A stretch of DNA of 64,000 bases from Muscardinus avellanarius (GCA_963383645.1 OY726560.1:28294800-28358799), one strand, 5' to 3'. Positions 10,058 to 22,675 are shown, numbered from the stretch's first letter. Notes: generated by a model not told the origin, from the letters alone. Numbers and translations: made by a program.

Positions 10058-11805
10058 TTAAATATTTATTGGTTTGTTAAAATTATATGTAATAGTGGAA
10101 TTCATTATATTTGTGACTGCACAGAATATAACTTAGTATCATATATGTTTACCTAAGGCAAAAAATTGAAGTAGAAAATTGCTCTCCTAACAGCTCTAGA
10201 AGGGTCCCTCCCTCTTATTTTTCTTGTACACTGTTTTTCACTGAATGCTTCTAGTTTAATCTCATGCTTGGCTTAGTGATTGACTTTGATATATTTCTTA
10301 AAGATCACCTAATTTGTTCATCTATAGAATCTCCTTCTTTATCTAGAGTTCCTCTTATGACCCATTTCTTCCTAGCTTTTACATATTAGGGAAAGCATCC
10401 AATTTCTTGTTTTTTGTGACAGACTAATTTCACTTAGCATAATGTCCTTCAGTTCCATCCATTTATCTATAAATAATGTAATTGTGTTTTTCTTTATGGC
10501 TGAGTAAAATTCCATTGTGTACATATCCCACTCTTTGTAATCCATTCATCTATTGATGACTGGTTCCATAATTTGAAATGGTGAATTATGAAACTATGAA
10601 TATAGATACATGTGCATTAGTTTGGTAGTTTGGTTTTCTTTCTTTTGGGTAGACACCTAGAAGTGGTATTGCTGGATGATATGGTAGGTTCGTTCCCATT
10701 CTTCTGAGGATCCTCCATACTGTTTTCCAAAGTTGTTGCACTAATTTCAATCCTACCAACAATATTTTAGAGTTCCCACTTCTCAACATCCTCACCAGCA
10801 TTTGTTGTGTTTTGAATGATTGACACTTAAGTTGGACTTAAGTGAAATCTCAGGGTAGTTTTGATTTGCATCTCTCTGATTGCCAATGATGTTGAACATT
10901 TTTTCATGCATTTATTGGCCATTTGAATTTCTTCCTTTGTGAAGTGTCTATTTAATTTACTTGCCCATTTTTTACTGGGTTATTTGTTTTCTTAATACTG
11001 AATTTCTTGAGTTCTCTGTATATTCTAGATATTAGTCCTCTATCAGAGGAGTAGTTGGCAAAATTCATCTCCCATTCTCTTGGCTCTTGATTGATTCACC
11101 TTTTAGTTTGTTGTGCCTTTGGGATCTTGTTGAGAATGTTTTTATCTGTACCTATGTGTTGCAGTGTTGGATCTATGCCTTCTTCAAGGAGCCTCAAGGT
11201 CTCTAGTTTGATTTCCATGTCTTTGATCCATCTTGAATTGACTCTTATGCAGGGTGGGAAAGGGGGATTAATTTTCAATTTTCTGCATATGGTTAACCAG
11301 TTTTGCTAACACCATTTGTTGAACAGGCTATCTTTTTTTCAGTGTATGTTTTTGGCTCCTTTGTCAAAAATCAATTGGCTGTTAAGTGTATGCATTTGTT
11401 TCTGGGTCTTCTATTCAGCTCCATTTGTTTTTGTACCAGTACCATGCTGCTTTTATTACAATGGCCTGTAGTATAGTTTAAAGTCAGGTATTGTGAATAT
11501 TCCTGCATGGATTTTGTTGCTGATAACTACTTTTGATATTCTGTTTTTTAGTTGTTGTTGTTGTTCCAAATGATTTTAAGGACTGATTTTCGTATGTGTC
11601 CAGATTTTGCCTTCTGTTGGAGTATAGTTTTTCCAAGTAGTTTCTGATAATGCTCTGGATTTTTACACTGTCATAGTGATATCTCCATTTACTTCTCTTT
11701 ATAAATTGGGTTAATTGTCTCTTTTTTTTCTGCTAGTGGTTTATCTATCTTGTTAATCTTTTTGAGAAAACAGCTTTTGGTTTTGTTGATTTTCTCTATT
11801 GGATC
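10058..11805 (-). mobile_element. L1 retrotransposon, 3' UTR and C-terminal ORF2 (antisense, inactive)
   Basis: Read on the minus strand this is the end of an L1. Diagnostic + strand phrases include TTCCATTGTGTACATATCCC, TTTTGGGTAGACACCTAGAA, TGATTTGCATCTCTCTGATT and TTTTTGGCTCCTTTGTCAAA. They are the antisense of the ORF2 C-terminal region found in mammalian L1s. Short minus-strand open pieces (for example 10586-10801 and 11096-11278) are broken remnants of ORF2; stops and frameshifts make it non-functional. The fragment ends abruptly near 11803, inside ORF2, where L1 5'-UTR-like monomers begin. Confidence 0.88.
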
Positions 11806-12260
11806 TCTGGGCGCGGTGAGCCTGGCCACCACCATTGCAACTTGTAGTCGGTATTTGCACAGGAGAAACTGATGACCCATAATTCTAATGATATTCAGCT
11901 GCTCACTTCAGGTCCTTTGATGTTTTCCTGATCATCCCTGGAGTCAGGTGCAGTTAAGCAAGATGGCGGCACCATAACGCTGAAGCACCCTCGGCCACGA
12001 AGCAGGCAGGTTTCTTTTCTGGTGTTGAGCTGCATTCTGGATCCCTGGAGGGTATGGCGAGCTTGGCAACCACTGCTGGAGGTTGTAGCTGGTGTTTGTG
12101 CAAGAAGAATTGAAAGCTTACAACTCCGATGGTCTGAAGCTGCTCCTTCAGGTCCTTGGTTTTCCTTTTCATCTCTGGATTCAGGTGTTGTGAGGCAAGA
12201 TGGTGCCACCACGGTGCCCACTGCCAGCAAGCGGGCGGGTTTCTTTTCCGTTTACTGATC
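11804..12260 (-). mobile_element. L1 5'-UTR-type tandem monomers (antisense)
   Basis: About two units of roughly 237 bp repeat in tandem, higher in GC and CpG than their surroundings. Each carries GCAAGATGG on the + strand (12195 and 11958), that is GCCATCTT on the element strand, which resembles the YY1 motif at the 5' end of L1 promoters. Matching landmarks recur: TCATCTCTGGATTCAGGTG against TCATCCCTGGAGTCAGGTG, and CAGCTGCTC against GAAGCTGCTC. They share orientation with the adjoining L1 ORF2 piece, which suggests the 5' promoter region of an L1 that lost ORF1 and most of ORF2. The minus-strand open frame 11895-12230 is a by-product of the repeat, not a gene. Confidence 0.6.
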
Positions 12261-12423
12261 AGTCTTCTAATCTTCTTTTTCCCTGTCACTTGTATCTATT
12301 GTTTTTATTCCTCTACTGATAGTATTTTGGGCTTTGTAGAATGTTGTTTCTGAGGCAATGAAAATCAGATGTCAGCAGGACTCAGGTTCTGCTTCCCTCG
12401 GTTGCCATCTTCCCAAAAGTCCT

Positions 12424-12740
12424 ATTTTTATTTTAGATACTTTGATTGGTGCACCATATTCTGATATCATAATAGAGTTCATAGAGCTAATGACATACAT
12501 GCACGGTGCACTTGGTGGGCTTTCCCCTGGCTCCCTCTCCACTTCCCTCCTTCCCCATAAAGGATATTGAGATTGACATTGGCACTCACCCGCAGTTACA
12601 TAATGTCAATAGAAGTGATTTCTTCACTGAATTCTCAATCTCCCTACCCCCAATAGACACACTCCTCCTCTAGACCTCCTTCCTGGCACCACTGGAGTTT
12701 CTCTTCCATTATCTGAAATTCTTCTGATAACCAGATTCCT
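12424..12740 (-). mobile_element. L1 3'-end fragment (antisense)
   Basis: Starts at a T-rich tract and TTTGATTGGTGCACCATATT, then GACATACATGCACGGTGCAC and CTCCCTCTCCACTTCCCTCC, the reverse of the L1 3' UTR also seen near 52610. The right boundary is uncertain. Confidence 0.65.
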
Positions 12741-13429
12741 CCCTATCTTCCTCATATGACAGAAAACATATGATCCTCCACTTTCTGTGACTAATTAAAC
12801 CACTTTTAAAAAAGACAGTGAGAGAAAAAAAAGAAAAGAACATGTTTTCCAATGAGACTAGATTCTAAAGTCTACAGATTATTTCCCGATGCTAAACCCC
12901 GTGTCCTTGACCATGTCACTTTTCATTTCAAGTTCTTGTCCTTTGTACTCTAGCCTATAGATATGCAAGCTTTAATATGAAAAGGGCATCCCCCAATAGG
13001 ATATACTTTATACTTTGGGGGGCTAGAGTCTCCACTACAATTACTCAACTCTAACATTATAAATAGGAGAATAATACATGAGAGTATGGTTTTGTTCCAA
13101 CAAAAGCTTATATATGTCTTCAATGGAGTTTGAATATAATTTTTACATCTGAAAAATGGTTACTGTGTGATTCTTTTCAACCATTTAAACATTTAAAGTC
13201 CATTTTTGAGCTCTGGGACAGTACAAAGACAGGCAGTACCACAGATTTTACCTGCAGGAAATAGTTTGCCAATACTTATGCTAGCTAGTTGAGTTATTTT
13301 CTTTCTGGTCTCCCTTTCTATGATTATGTTTCTTTTAAAAGTGCCCTACACATAATTTCAGAGGAATCAACTTAGAAGACAAATGGCATCATAAAATTCT
13401 CCCGAATGACTAGCTAACCAGCTCAGGAG
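12741..13429. other. Unassigned intron sequence
   Basis: No repeat or gene recognised. Confidence 0.5.
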
Positions 13430-13695
13430 CTGTTAGGGCACAGCCTGAGCACCAAAGTGGCAGTGAAGTTCTCCAGGCAGAGGGGACAGAGAGAGTACTG
13501 CAGATGGAGAACAGCCTGGAGTGTGCAGAGAAGATTGGCTACTGGAGGTTTTCATCATATGTGGACATCAGTGAGTGATAAGGCAGAGAAACTGGTGGAG
13601 ACTTACTGATGGCGGGCTTTAATTGCCACTTTAAGGAACCTAGAGTTTAGTTTTTGCTGGTAGGTTATCATTCATTAGAAAAGAAAATGCATGGT
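13430..13695 (+). repeat. Ancient mammalian interspersed repeat (family not assigned)
   Basis: GTTCTCCAGGCAGAGGGGAC followed by GGAGAACAGCCTGGAGTG, and later TTAAGGAACCTAGAGTTTAG and ATGCATGGTCAGCTTTT, follow the order of a common old mammalian repeat that I recognise by pattern but cannot name safely. Confidence 0.45.
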
Positions 13696-13756
13696 CAGCT
13701 TTTTATTAAAAAACACATTTATTACCCTTGGCAATTAGGATTTTTAATATGGCAGT

Positions 13757-13972
13757 TGTAAACTGGGAGTGGTGGTGCACACTTGTAATTCCTGCATTCC
13801 AGAGGCTGAGACCAAAGGATTGCAGTTTGCAGACAGCCTCAGCTACTTAGGGAGGCCCTGTGAAACTTAGTGAGACCCTGTTTCAAAAATAATAAAATAT
13901 AGGGCAGGGGGTATAGCTCGCAGGTCAAATGCCCCGGGTTCCATCCACAGACCCACACACACACACAAAAAA
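13757..13972 (+). mobile_element. B1-dID-type SINE
   Basis: GGGAGTGGTGGTGCACACTT, CAGCCTCAGCTACTTAGGGA and GTGAGACCCTGTTTCAAAAA lead to a right half GGGGGTATAGCTCGCAGGTC, with CGGGTTCCATCCACAGACCC and a short CA tail. It is the closest SINE upstream of the exon (about 590 bp). Confidence 0.88.
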
Positions 13973-14691
<719 letters not shown>

Positions 14692-15113
14692 AAATACTTT
14701 TAAGCAAAAATGCTCTGTGAATGTATTATAATAGTTTCAAATTTGTTTCTTTAGTATAAGTTGCAATTAAATCTTCAAGTTGTAACCTTTAAGAAATATA
14801 TAGCTCACAAATTTAACAATAGATATCAACATTTTATAAATGACTGAGATAGGTTCCCAAGAAATTTCCAAACTAAAATCAAACAACAATAGACTAAAGC
14901 ATATGAAGTCTACAAAATAAGACCCTGGGAGTTTTGGAATCTTAAAAAAAAATCACAATTACCATCCCTGTGTTAGTATTTATACATATTTTTCTTTTAC
15001 TTCAATTCTACCTCCACTTATAAAACTTGTGATTTCAAGTATTTTAGGAACATTTGCGTCTAACAGTGGTGATGCTGGTAGCCATGGAGGTGTGGCTTAA
15101 CTTCTTCAGTGTG
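14692..15113. other. Intron sequence after the donor site
   Basis: AT-rich, with nothing recognised. Confidence 0.5.
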
Positions 15114-15385
15114 TGTCCTGCAGGGAATTGAGCTCAGGGTTTTGCACTGAGTAGGCATACCGTCTACCATAGGGTAGAGTGTCCTATAGGGAATGAGCTC
15201 AGGGTTTTGCACCGAGTAGGCATACCGTCTACCATAGGGTAGAGTGTCCTGTAGGGAATGAGCTCAGGGTTTTGCACCAAGTAGGCATACCGTCTACCAC
15301 AGGGTAGAGTGTCCTATAGGGAATTGAGCTCAAGGTTTTGCACCGAGTAGGCATACCCTCTAACTTTCAGCTCTATCCCCAGACC
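15114..15385 (-). repeat. Four-copy 65-bp tandem array derived from an ID-like SINE tail
   Basis: Four units begin with a GAGCTCAGGGTTTTGCAC core at 15130, 15195, 15260 and 15326 (periods 65, 65 and 66 bp; the last has GAGCTCAAGG). The motif order (GGGAATTGAGCTCAGGG, TTTTGCAC, TAGGCATACC, TCTACC, and after the last unit CAGCTCTATCCCCAGACCC) matches an antisense tRNA-type ID-like SINE half. It appears to be local amplification of part of one SINE. Confidence 0.85.
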
Positions 15386-15790
15386 CAGAGTTTAGGATCT
15401 ATCTTTAGATAAATTAAACTAGGACAAACCAATGAATGCATTGAATTTACATGTTACCAGTAATTATAGATCAAATATGTATATGAAACAGAAAAAAATG
15501 ACTCAAGACAAAACAGTACAATTTTGAATGCAGAGAAAAACATTTTCAAAGGTAAGTGAAATATTAACTAGTTGCAAAAATGGGAGGGAGGGGTGTTGAA
15601 ACAACCAGTTTGGAATACCTTTCAATGTTTTAATTAGAAATTCAAATGTATTAAAATATATTCATTCCATCTGACTTTGAATCCCAATGACTAATTGACA
15701 GTGAAAAACAATACCTGATTATAAGGTATGGTGATTACTCATAGTACCCAAACCGTCATCTTCAGATGCTAAGAAATGAATATGCCAATA
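15386..15790. other. Unassigned intron sequence
   Basis: AT-rich, with nothing recognised. Confidence 0.5.
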
Positions 15791-16185
15791 TCATTAGACA
15801 TAAGCACCAAGGTTCGCAAGAACCGCATACTGGTTCTCAAGAGTGAGAACTTGTCATTCCTGCCAGGAGAATGAAAAGCAACTTCTGGAGTTTAAATGCC
15901 AGTCACTGACTTGTGACAGGGCATAGAAACAGCTATGACTTCACCCCGACAAGGTCTGAACGTAATTAAACAGCGTTCTACCTTCCCTTGGCTCCGAAGC
16001 TGTTATGCTCCTTCCCCACCTCCTGACTGCTTTCTTGCCATCTGGTCCACTCGCAAATTTTCCTCTGTTTTAAGATTTAAACTGCTAACCATGAAAACCC
16101 GCTCTTCCTGCTCCTCTCCTTTGTTCCAGCTCCCACTTCCATCACATTTCTTCAAATAAAACAGCCCCACGGTAATTAAGTGAGG
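15791..16185 (+). other. Higher-GC segment with an AATAAA signal, possible LTR remnant
   Basis: The base composition differs from the flanks: it has scattered CpG (GTTCGCAAGAACCGC near 15813) and a pyrimidine-rich second half ending TTCAAATAAAACAGCC near 16152. An old retroviral LTR would look like this, but the family is unrecognised and the ends are undefined. The frame 15935-16159 is not protein-like. Confidence 0.25.
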
Positions 16186-16654
16186 CCCATTCCTGAACTT
16201 TATGAAGCTGTATTTGAGAGTGAACCCATTGGTGTTCCTAAATGCTTGTGTGTCATCGTGGTGGTAATTATTTTTAATAATGGCCTTTCTATATTTTTTT
16301 TAGTTGTTTCAGTACCCAAGATTCCTTTTGCTTTTCTTCTTGCTCAGAAAACATTTCACTGAGTCATCATACCCTGTAGAGCCTCCACAGATAGAATGAG
16401 GAGGATGTCAGGGGAAAAGGCGTAGGGGCAGATCTTAGAGAATTACTATAAAGGGAAAAAGACAAAGTATTTCACAGTTGGCTGGATGTAGACGGGAAAG
16501 TGACAAGAAGGAGTCAGAAATGATGTACCAGTGTGGATGCATAGAGAAGCCTTGTGCTGTTAATAAATGTGGAGGACTGGAAAAACAGCCAGAGTCCACA
16601 AACTCTCCAGAGTTCGTGGGAGAAGCTGCACAGTTACTACAAGAGTGTCATCAC
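16186..16654. other. Unassigned intron sequence
   Basis: No element recognised. Confidence 0.5.
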
Positions 16655-16800
16655 TGGTACCATTCTTAAACACTTACTATGTGTCAGGCCACTGCATACA
16701 CTTTGTCTCATTTAAGCCTCAAAACAAACCCATGGAGGCAGCATTCTCTCCATTTTAGAAACCAGGAACATAAGGCAGAGAGAGATCCAGTCTCTTTCCC
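16655..16800 (-). mobile_element. MIR SINE fragment (antisense)
   Basis: ACACTTACTATGTGTCAGGC, TCATTTAAGCCTCAAAACAA, CATTTTAGAAACCAGGAA and AGGCAGAGAGAGATCCAG follow the antisense order of the old MIR core. Confidence 0.75.
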
Positions 16801-17207
16801 AAACTCAAATGGCTGAAAAATGGCAGTTTTTTTTTAAAGGTTTTTTTTTTTGTTGTTTTATTTTTATTTTTTGGTGAAATGGGGAGAAGCCAGACTTCAG
16901 AGCATTAAAGAGGGGTGAAGAGATGAAAAGTGGAAGCAAGGAATATACTTCATTTATTTGGCAGCGGCAAGCCAGCGTGAGAAAGAAGAGAGATTTCTCA
17001 GACCCAAATGAGAGTTCATTGTCATATGTAGATGTTTATTCATTACCATTCTTATTTTTTAAAGGCTTTCAAAATGACATAGAGTATGGTAACACTAAAA
17101 ATAAATAGTGAAATGAGGATGATGAAAAGAAAGGATATAGTAGTTACCTGACCTTAAATGAAAACTTGCATACAATTACATAAATAACTTTTAAAAATGG
17201 TTTATAT
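16801..17207. other. Unassigned intron sequence
   Basis: T-rich tract at 16826-16872, otherwise nothing recognised. Confidence 0.5.
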
Positions 17208-17420
17208 AGCTGGGTGTGGTGGCGCACACTTGTAATCCCCGCTCTTGGGAGGCTGAGACAGGAGGATCACACAGGTTCGAAGCCAGCCTCAGCTACTTAG
17301 TAAGGCTCTCAGCAACTCAGTGAAACCCTGTTTCCAAATAAAATATCACATAGGTCTGGGAGTGTAGCACGGAGGTAGAAAGCCCCTGGGTTCCACCCCC
17401 AGTACCACACACACACACAA
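17208..17420 (+). mobile_element. B1-dID-type SINE
   Basis: AGCTGGGTGTGGTGGCGCAC, GGTTCGAAGCCAGCCTCAGC and TTTCCAAATAAAATATCACA lead to a right half GGTCTGGGAGTGTAGCACGG with CCCCAGTACCACACAC. Well preserved. Confidence 0.92.
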
Positions 17421-17582
17421 AGAAAAAGGTTAATGGATGAGATTTAAGTAATAGCTGCCAAAGCTATGAAGAAACCTGACCAGTTTCCACCAAAAAAAAA
17501 GATTATCTTTAAAGACAGGTGTACCAATGACACAAGTAAAGCTAGCTGTTTTTCTGATTAAGAAACCTAAAGTATCCTAAGC

Positions 17583-17790
17583 CAAATGTGCTGGCACAGG
17601 CCTAAAATCCTAGTACTTGGGAAGCTGAGACAGGAGGTTTACAGGTTCAAGACTAGCCTCAGCAACTTAGCGAGACAATCAGAAACTTAGACCCTGTTTC
17701 AAAATATAAATAAAATAGGGCTTGCTGTGTAACTTGGAAGTAGAAGCCCCCTGAGTTCAGTCCTCAGTACTGCAATAAATAAATAAATTA
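17583..17790 (+). mobile_element. B1-dID-type SINE (older)
   Basis: CCAAATGTGCTGGCACAGGC, CAGGTTCAAGACTAGCCTCA and CCCTGTTTCAAAATATAAAT, then a divergent right half ending AGTCCTCAGTACTGC and a TAAA-repeat tail. Confidence 0.85.
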
Positions 17791-18224
17791 ATTCTATCTT
17801 GTGCTTATGAAGGTCTATATATTTTATAGAAGCTACTTTCATCAATGTTCTGGCAATGAATAGAAAAGTAAACAGTATTAGGCTGATTTTTGTGGCAGTC
17901 CTCTCCACTCAAGATGAAATTATAGCTATAAAGGGAAATATAGTGAACATCATGACTTCAAGAAGATCCATTCCAAGTATTCTACTTTTGTGTTACATAA
18001 ATGAGACATGTACATTTCTTGGTAGCAGAAAAGAATATGAAAATAGATGATATATTCAAGTAAAAGAGATTAATGTTAACATGGGAACAAAATCTCATGC
18101 AAGAAGTTACATCCAGATCATTAAATTTAAAAACTATATGAAAATAAGATTAAGACTATAAACCATTTTTATTTAAGACTCTCATTTTGATAAAGAAGAA
18201 TGAATCATATTTGATTATAAGTTG
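17791..18224. other. Unassigned intron sequence
   Basis: Nothing recognised. Confidence 0.5.
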
Positions 18225-18310
18225 TTCAAAGGTAGAAATAATGTGTTACATATGTTTTCACAAACTCTATGGTACAAAGTAGTTTTGTACTAAATCTCAA
18301 GAAATATTTG
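18225..18310 (+). mobile_element. Possible L2 3'-end fragment
   Basis: TTCAAAGGTAGAAATAATG and AGAAATATTTGTGGAATAA are reminiscent of the L2 3' terminus. Short and diverged. Confidence 0.35.
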
Positions 18311-20439
18311 TGGAATAACAGTGCACATTTTTTCTTGATTCCAGGATAGATAGTTGTGTCATACATATCTCTATAACTGTTCATCCAATAGTCATTAGCT
18401 GGAAGGTGTAACCATTGTATTTCAAGATTCATGTATTAATATGATTTTCTCTAAGTTTGCATCAACTTTTCAGATACTAATCACATATAGACAGGTTTGT
18501 TTGCTCATAGCCTGCGAGGCACATATGTGTATAGTTATAAAATATATTTTGCTGCTACAAATTGCTAGCTGTGGTGCTGGAAATGGTAATAGAGCAAACA
18601 TGCTTAAATAGTAATTGTAATAGTAAAGGGACTATCTACTGTGAATCTGAACAAAAAATAGTTCTCATGTTTCAGTGGTGCTTGGATAGAATAAATATGC
18701 TTTCTTCCAGAAAGCAGCATAAATAGCAGTATCAGTGTACTGCACCTTTGAGAGATTATTAATATAGCAGCTGTCTCTGTATTGCATGGTTGAGAAAATC
18801 AAGAAACGATTTTATAGGGACCAAAAGTTCATACAGACGTCAGATTATGAATTAAAAGAAAAGAAAATTTTAGAAATTAATATTAATGGATTGTATACAA
18901 ACTCAGATTAAATTTTCTATTCCCTAAATGGGATATGGCTATGAAGTATTTGCCAGTTATAGTTATGGAAACAATTACTTCTTTGTTAGAAATGCAGGAG
19001 ATATCCCAAAATTGGAGCTTATGCAAATAAGCAGCTTTATGCCTTGAATAGTATATAGAATGCTTATTTTAGACTTTTTGATGTTTGAAGAACCAGTATT
19101 GTGAAGGAAGCACTGATAATTGTATTAACTTGGGAACATTTAAGAGAGTTAAGGCTGAACAAACCTATTTTTTTAAAATTTTCAATTGGTCTTTATTTGA
19201 GTGGTCCCACATAATCAAGAATTTTTTCTGCAAGACAAGAAAATAAACTATTCTTTGGAGTATTTGGCACAGGTGATTGAGAGAAGATTTTTTTTAAAAA
19301 GGCAAAGAAATGGGAAAATACTGGAAACTAGGAAAAAAGTCATGGTGTCACCTTATATGCTCCTTATTCACTCAATTATTAAAATATTTGTGTGTCCATT
19401 TTTTAGTGTATTAATATATTTATATTTATTTTTTCAACAAACATTTATAAGCATGTGTAAGTATGACAGATTAAATATTATATGTGATATTTAGTATGCT
19501 TTTTATTATCTAGTATTGTTTACAAAGCAAAAACATAAAAATAATACATAGTAGGCTTTGTGTCTACAAGAGATGTACAATCTTCTAAAAGATTCAAATG
19601 AGTAAGCTTATATCTATGTTTGGAGGTATTCATTAAGATGGGGGATAATGTGAGTAGAACTTAGAAATTATTTTGCATATCAACAGAGAAAGTCGAGTGT
19701 GGAAGTAATTCTAAGTATAGAGATGGAATCATGAGCAATATCACCATGTGAATGGAATATCTAGGGAAGGAGTTGAGAGAGAATGGATATTCCAGTTTAG
19801 TAGATTATATTAAAGGACAATGGATATGATGAAAATAGGAAAGTCATCTTGTATATCTTCATGCTTTGGAGTATCTCTGGAAGCATTCTAAACCCCCATT
19901 CTTTTTCTCAAATTCCAAATCTGTGAGTATCTTAAAGCTTCTCATTTGAACTAGAATGTTTTCTATATATGGCTAACAAGTCAATATCATCAAAAACTTC
20001 ACCTTGATTATATCCCAGGATTGTTTAAAGTTTACAACTTGTTTTCCAACTTTGCTCTATAAGCCAGGACAATGAATTTGTGTCAGACTCTTTCCATTCA
20101 AAGACATCATCTACTTAAGTAAAGCACTTTCATTATAATGAAATATTATCTATAAAAGGGGTGTGATATCTGTATCCCACCATAGGATATTAATTTTTGG
20201 GAAGATGGAATGAGAATCCATTTGAAGCATTGCTGTACAGTATGAGATACTGTAAACACTTAACAAAAAAAGGTCATGTGCTAGACATCGTGCCCCCGCT
20301 GCAGCTACTAATGATTGCCTCATTCTCTTGATTTCCAAGACCATCCATGATTTTTCTCTATCTGAATTTCTTTCTTTCACTTCCAGAAGCACAGTTTAAC
20401 ATCTTGATACCAGAGTCACCCCCTCAATTTTCATATATG
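18311..20439. other. Unassigned AT-rich intron sequence
   Basis: This 2.1-kb stretch has no named repeat. The frame 19201-19494 is Lys/Phe/Ile-rich translation of AT-rich DNA with no domain. Confidence 0.5.
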
Positions 20440-20625
20440 TCTGATCTCTCCCTGAATGACTAAAGCTAATAGTCATATGCTGCCTGCCTCTCAAGGTCTT
20501 GCTTAATTTTACCTTCTCCAAAAGTTCTTTCCTGATTGCTTCTATTATTATTTATCACCTCCTTCTTTAAAATCATGTTGCACTTGCTATTTTTATCATA
20601 TAAGTTAGCATTTTTTGGCAAGGTT
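20440..20625 (+). mobile_element. L2 LINE fragment
   Basis: TACCTTCTCCAAAAGTTCTTTCCTGATTGC and the nearby CACCTCCTTC and TTGCACTTGCTATT match the order of the L2 3' UTR region. Old and diverged. Confidence 0.55.
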
Positions 20626-20966
20626 CCTTAATCTTTTCATGAGCATTAAACTTACTTCTTTAACCTAAAAAAAACAAAAAACCCAGAAAGAACAAAATAA
20701 TCAACACTTCTAAAGTGCTTTAATTTTCAAAGGATTTGTTTCAAATATTACCATCCACTGTTTTGACTCAATAAAAAGTTCTAAATGAGGGTTAATTTTT
20801 TATATACAAAGGAAAAAAGTGTATACAAGTTATGTGACAGATCATTTCTATTCAAACCTAAAAACTATGGCCCTTCCTAGCCAGTATTTATTATCAGCTT
20901 TTAGGATACTAAAGATTTCAAAATTCTTTTTAATATGTTGCCAAGTTCCCTCTCATATTACATTTT

Positions 20967-20997
<31 letters not shown>

Positions 20998-21944
20998 ATC
21001 TCAATGAACAATCACACTCATATATTAATAAACATAATAGTTGGTAAAAAGCATTTCAAATAATTATTCTGATAAAATTTAATTGATTATAACAAATAGT
21101 TAAAGAGAGATAGTAATGTGATCACTGCAAGGAAAGGAAGCTGTCCTGGTAGAATGATTTCTGTGATACAAAAGCAATTAGAAAATTTTGCCCTAGAGCA
21201 AAGCAGGACCTGCTGAAATTTATCAACCAGAAAGGTAGAGAGCAGGTGTTTTTTTCCCCCCATAGTTGTTGATGCCTTCTTAGTTTCATGGAATAATGTT
21301 GCAGATGAAATGATGCATAATAAGGATGATACTAGCAATTAATAGATTAGCATATGGTGAAGAAGATAGGCAGATGGTGTAGATGTGAAAGTTTATAAAA
21401 TAGTCATATTTCTAGGTGATCATTTTTAAAGCAATAGTTCTAGATTTTTTATGTAATTCTGATTAGCTAATAAACCTTACTGTCCTCTACTAATTAACAG
21501 ATTTTAATAAGATGTTATTCACATGTTATTTGATGGAAATTAGTGGTGAGACATTTATAGACACCTTATTAGTAGAAAATAGATCACTTAAAATTCAAAA
21601 CTACCCGAACAATTAGAAGTTTTGCATTTCAATAGTGTCCTTCCAATAATTGTTCAGAAATACATTCCACACATCCTGCCTAGCTTACAAATTGTTGGAA
21701 AAATATGCTAATAGTGAGCAAATACATATTCTGTTTTGGTATGTGTGAGGGCAAATCTCAACAGATTTCGAAGAGAACATTTTATTCCAACTCAGCCATC
21801 TCCTGAGAGAATGACCTTGTTCATTTGCTTGATCATTTTTCGAAATCCATGAAGGTATATGCACAAAGCAATGACCAGGGGCCTTTTACAGTTATAATTC
21901 TAAGTATTCTCAAGTACAATTACTGCCTTCTTGCACTATTAGAA
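20626..21944. other. Unassigned intron sequence with a short TA repeat
   Basis: A TA run lies near 20973-20997. No gene or other element recognised. Confidence 0.5.
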
Positions 21945-22030
21945 CTTGTGAAGGTTATGTTGAGTTGCATATTCTTTCCTACATTGACATGCTTAGCATT
22001 CTTCTCTGTCCCTGGCACATAGAGGCAGTA
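21945..22030 (+). mobile_element. Possible L2 3'-end fragment
   Basis: TTCTCTGTCCCTGGCACATAGAGGCAGTAAC resembles the L2 tail phrase that normally ends in a short repeat. Short and diverged. Confidence 0.4.
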
Positions 22031-22489
22031 ACAATTTTGAAAATGTTTGATTAGCTATTGTTGACAAAATATTATAGTTTGTGATAGCACTATGCTTTGA
22101 GTAACAATTTTTAAAAAGAATTATGTTGCATTTATTTAGTTGCAAACTGTACCTATTGATCATCAAAGCAATTTAGATTCTGGGTTCTTTTATGCCTTAT
22201 TTACCATTTCATATCAAGGTGAGTACTATTTGTTTTCATACATTTTCTTACCTATGAATACACCTGTATATTACATTTATTTTTGTGTATGTAAATATGT
22301 TTATTTATAAAAAAAACAAAGTTAATTATGGTATGATTCTTGATTTTTACATATATTAAATATTTTAATCTTGAGGATTTTTAGATGGGAAATAAATATT
22401 TTAATTGTGCAAATAGATCAAATCAATCAATGACAATTCTAGGAGATTTGGGAAGAGAAAAAAGAAGAAAAGTCTTTTTAAAATTTTTT
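22031..22489. other. Unassigned AT-rich intron sequence
   Basis: Nothing recognised. Confidence 0.5.
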
Positions 22490-22675
22490 TTTTGTGTTGG
22501 GGGCTTATGGGAATGGAACCCAGGGGCATTCAGTCTCTGAACTATACCTCCTGCCCTATTTTTTATTCTTTATTTTGAAACAGGGTCTCACTGAGTTGCA
22601 GAGGGCCTCACTAAATAGGTGAGGCTGTCTGCAAAATGCAATCTCCCGGTCTCAGCCTCCAGAATGCTGAGATTT
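22490..22675 (-). mobile_element. B1-dID-type SINE (antisense, left end truncated)
   Basis: GGAATGGAACCCAGGGGCAT, TTTTGAAACAGGGTCTCACT and CCGGTCTCAGCCTCCAGAAT. It stops before the usual B1 start, so its 5' end is missing. Confidence 0.85.

Noticed and set aside
11895..12289. Two overlapping minus-strand frames of 111 residues
   Set aside because: Both run through tandem L1 5'-UTR-like monomers; the repeated protein words mirror the DNA repeat.
15114..15385. Regular repeat array resembling a CRISPR
   Set aside because: Units are contiguous tandem copies with no unique spacers, in a mammalian intron; SINE-derived.
19685..19760. Words translating to ECGSN, like the start of the expected CUB domain
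   Set aside because: No acceptor site before it, and the following residues do not follow the CUB pattern; coincidence.
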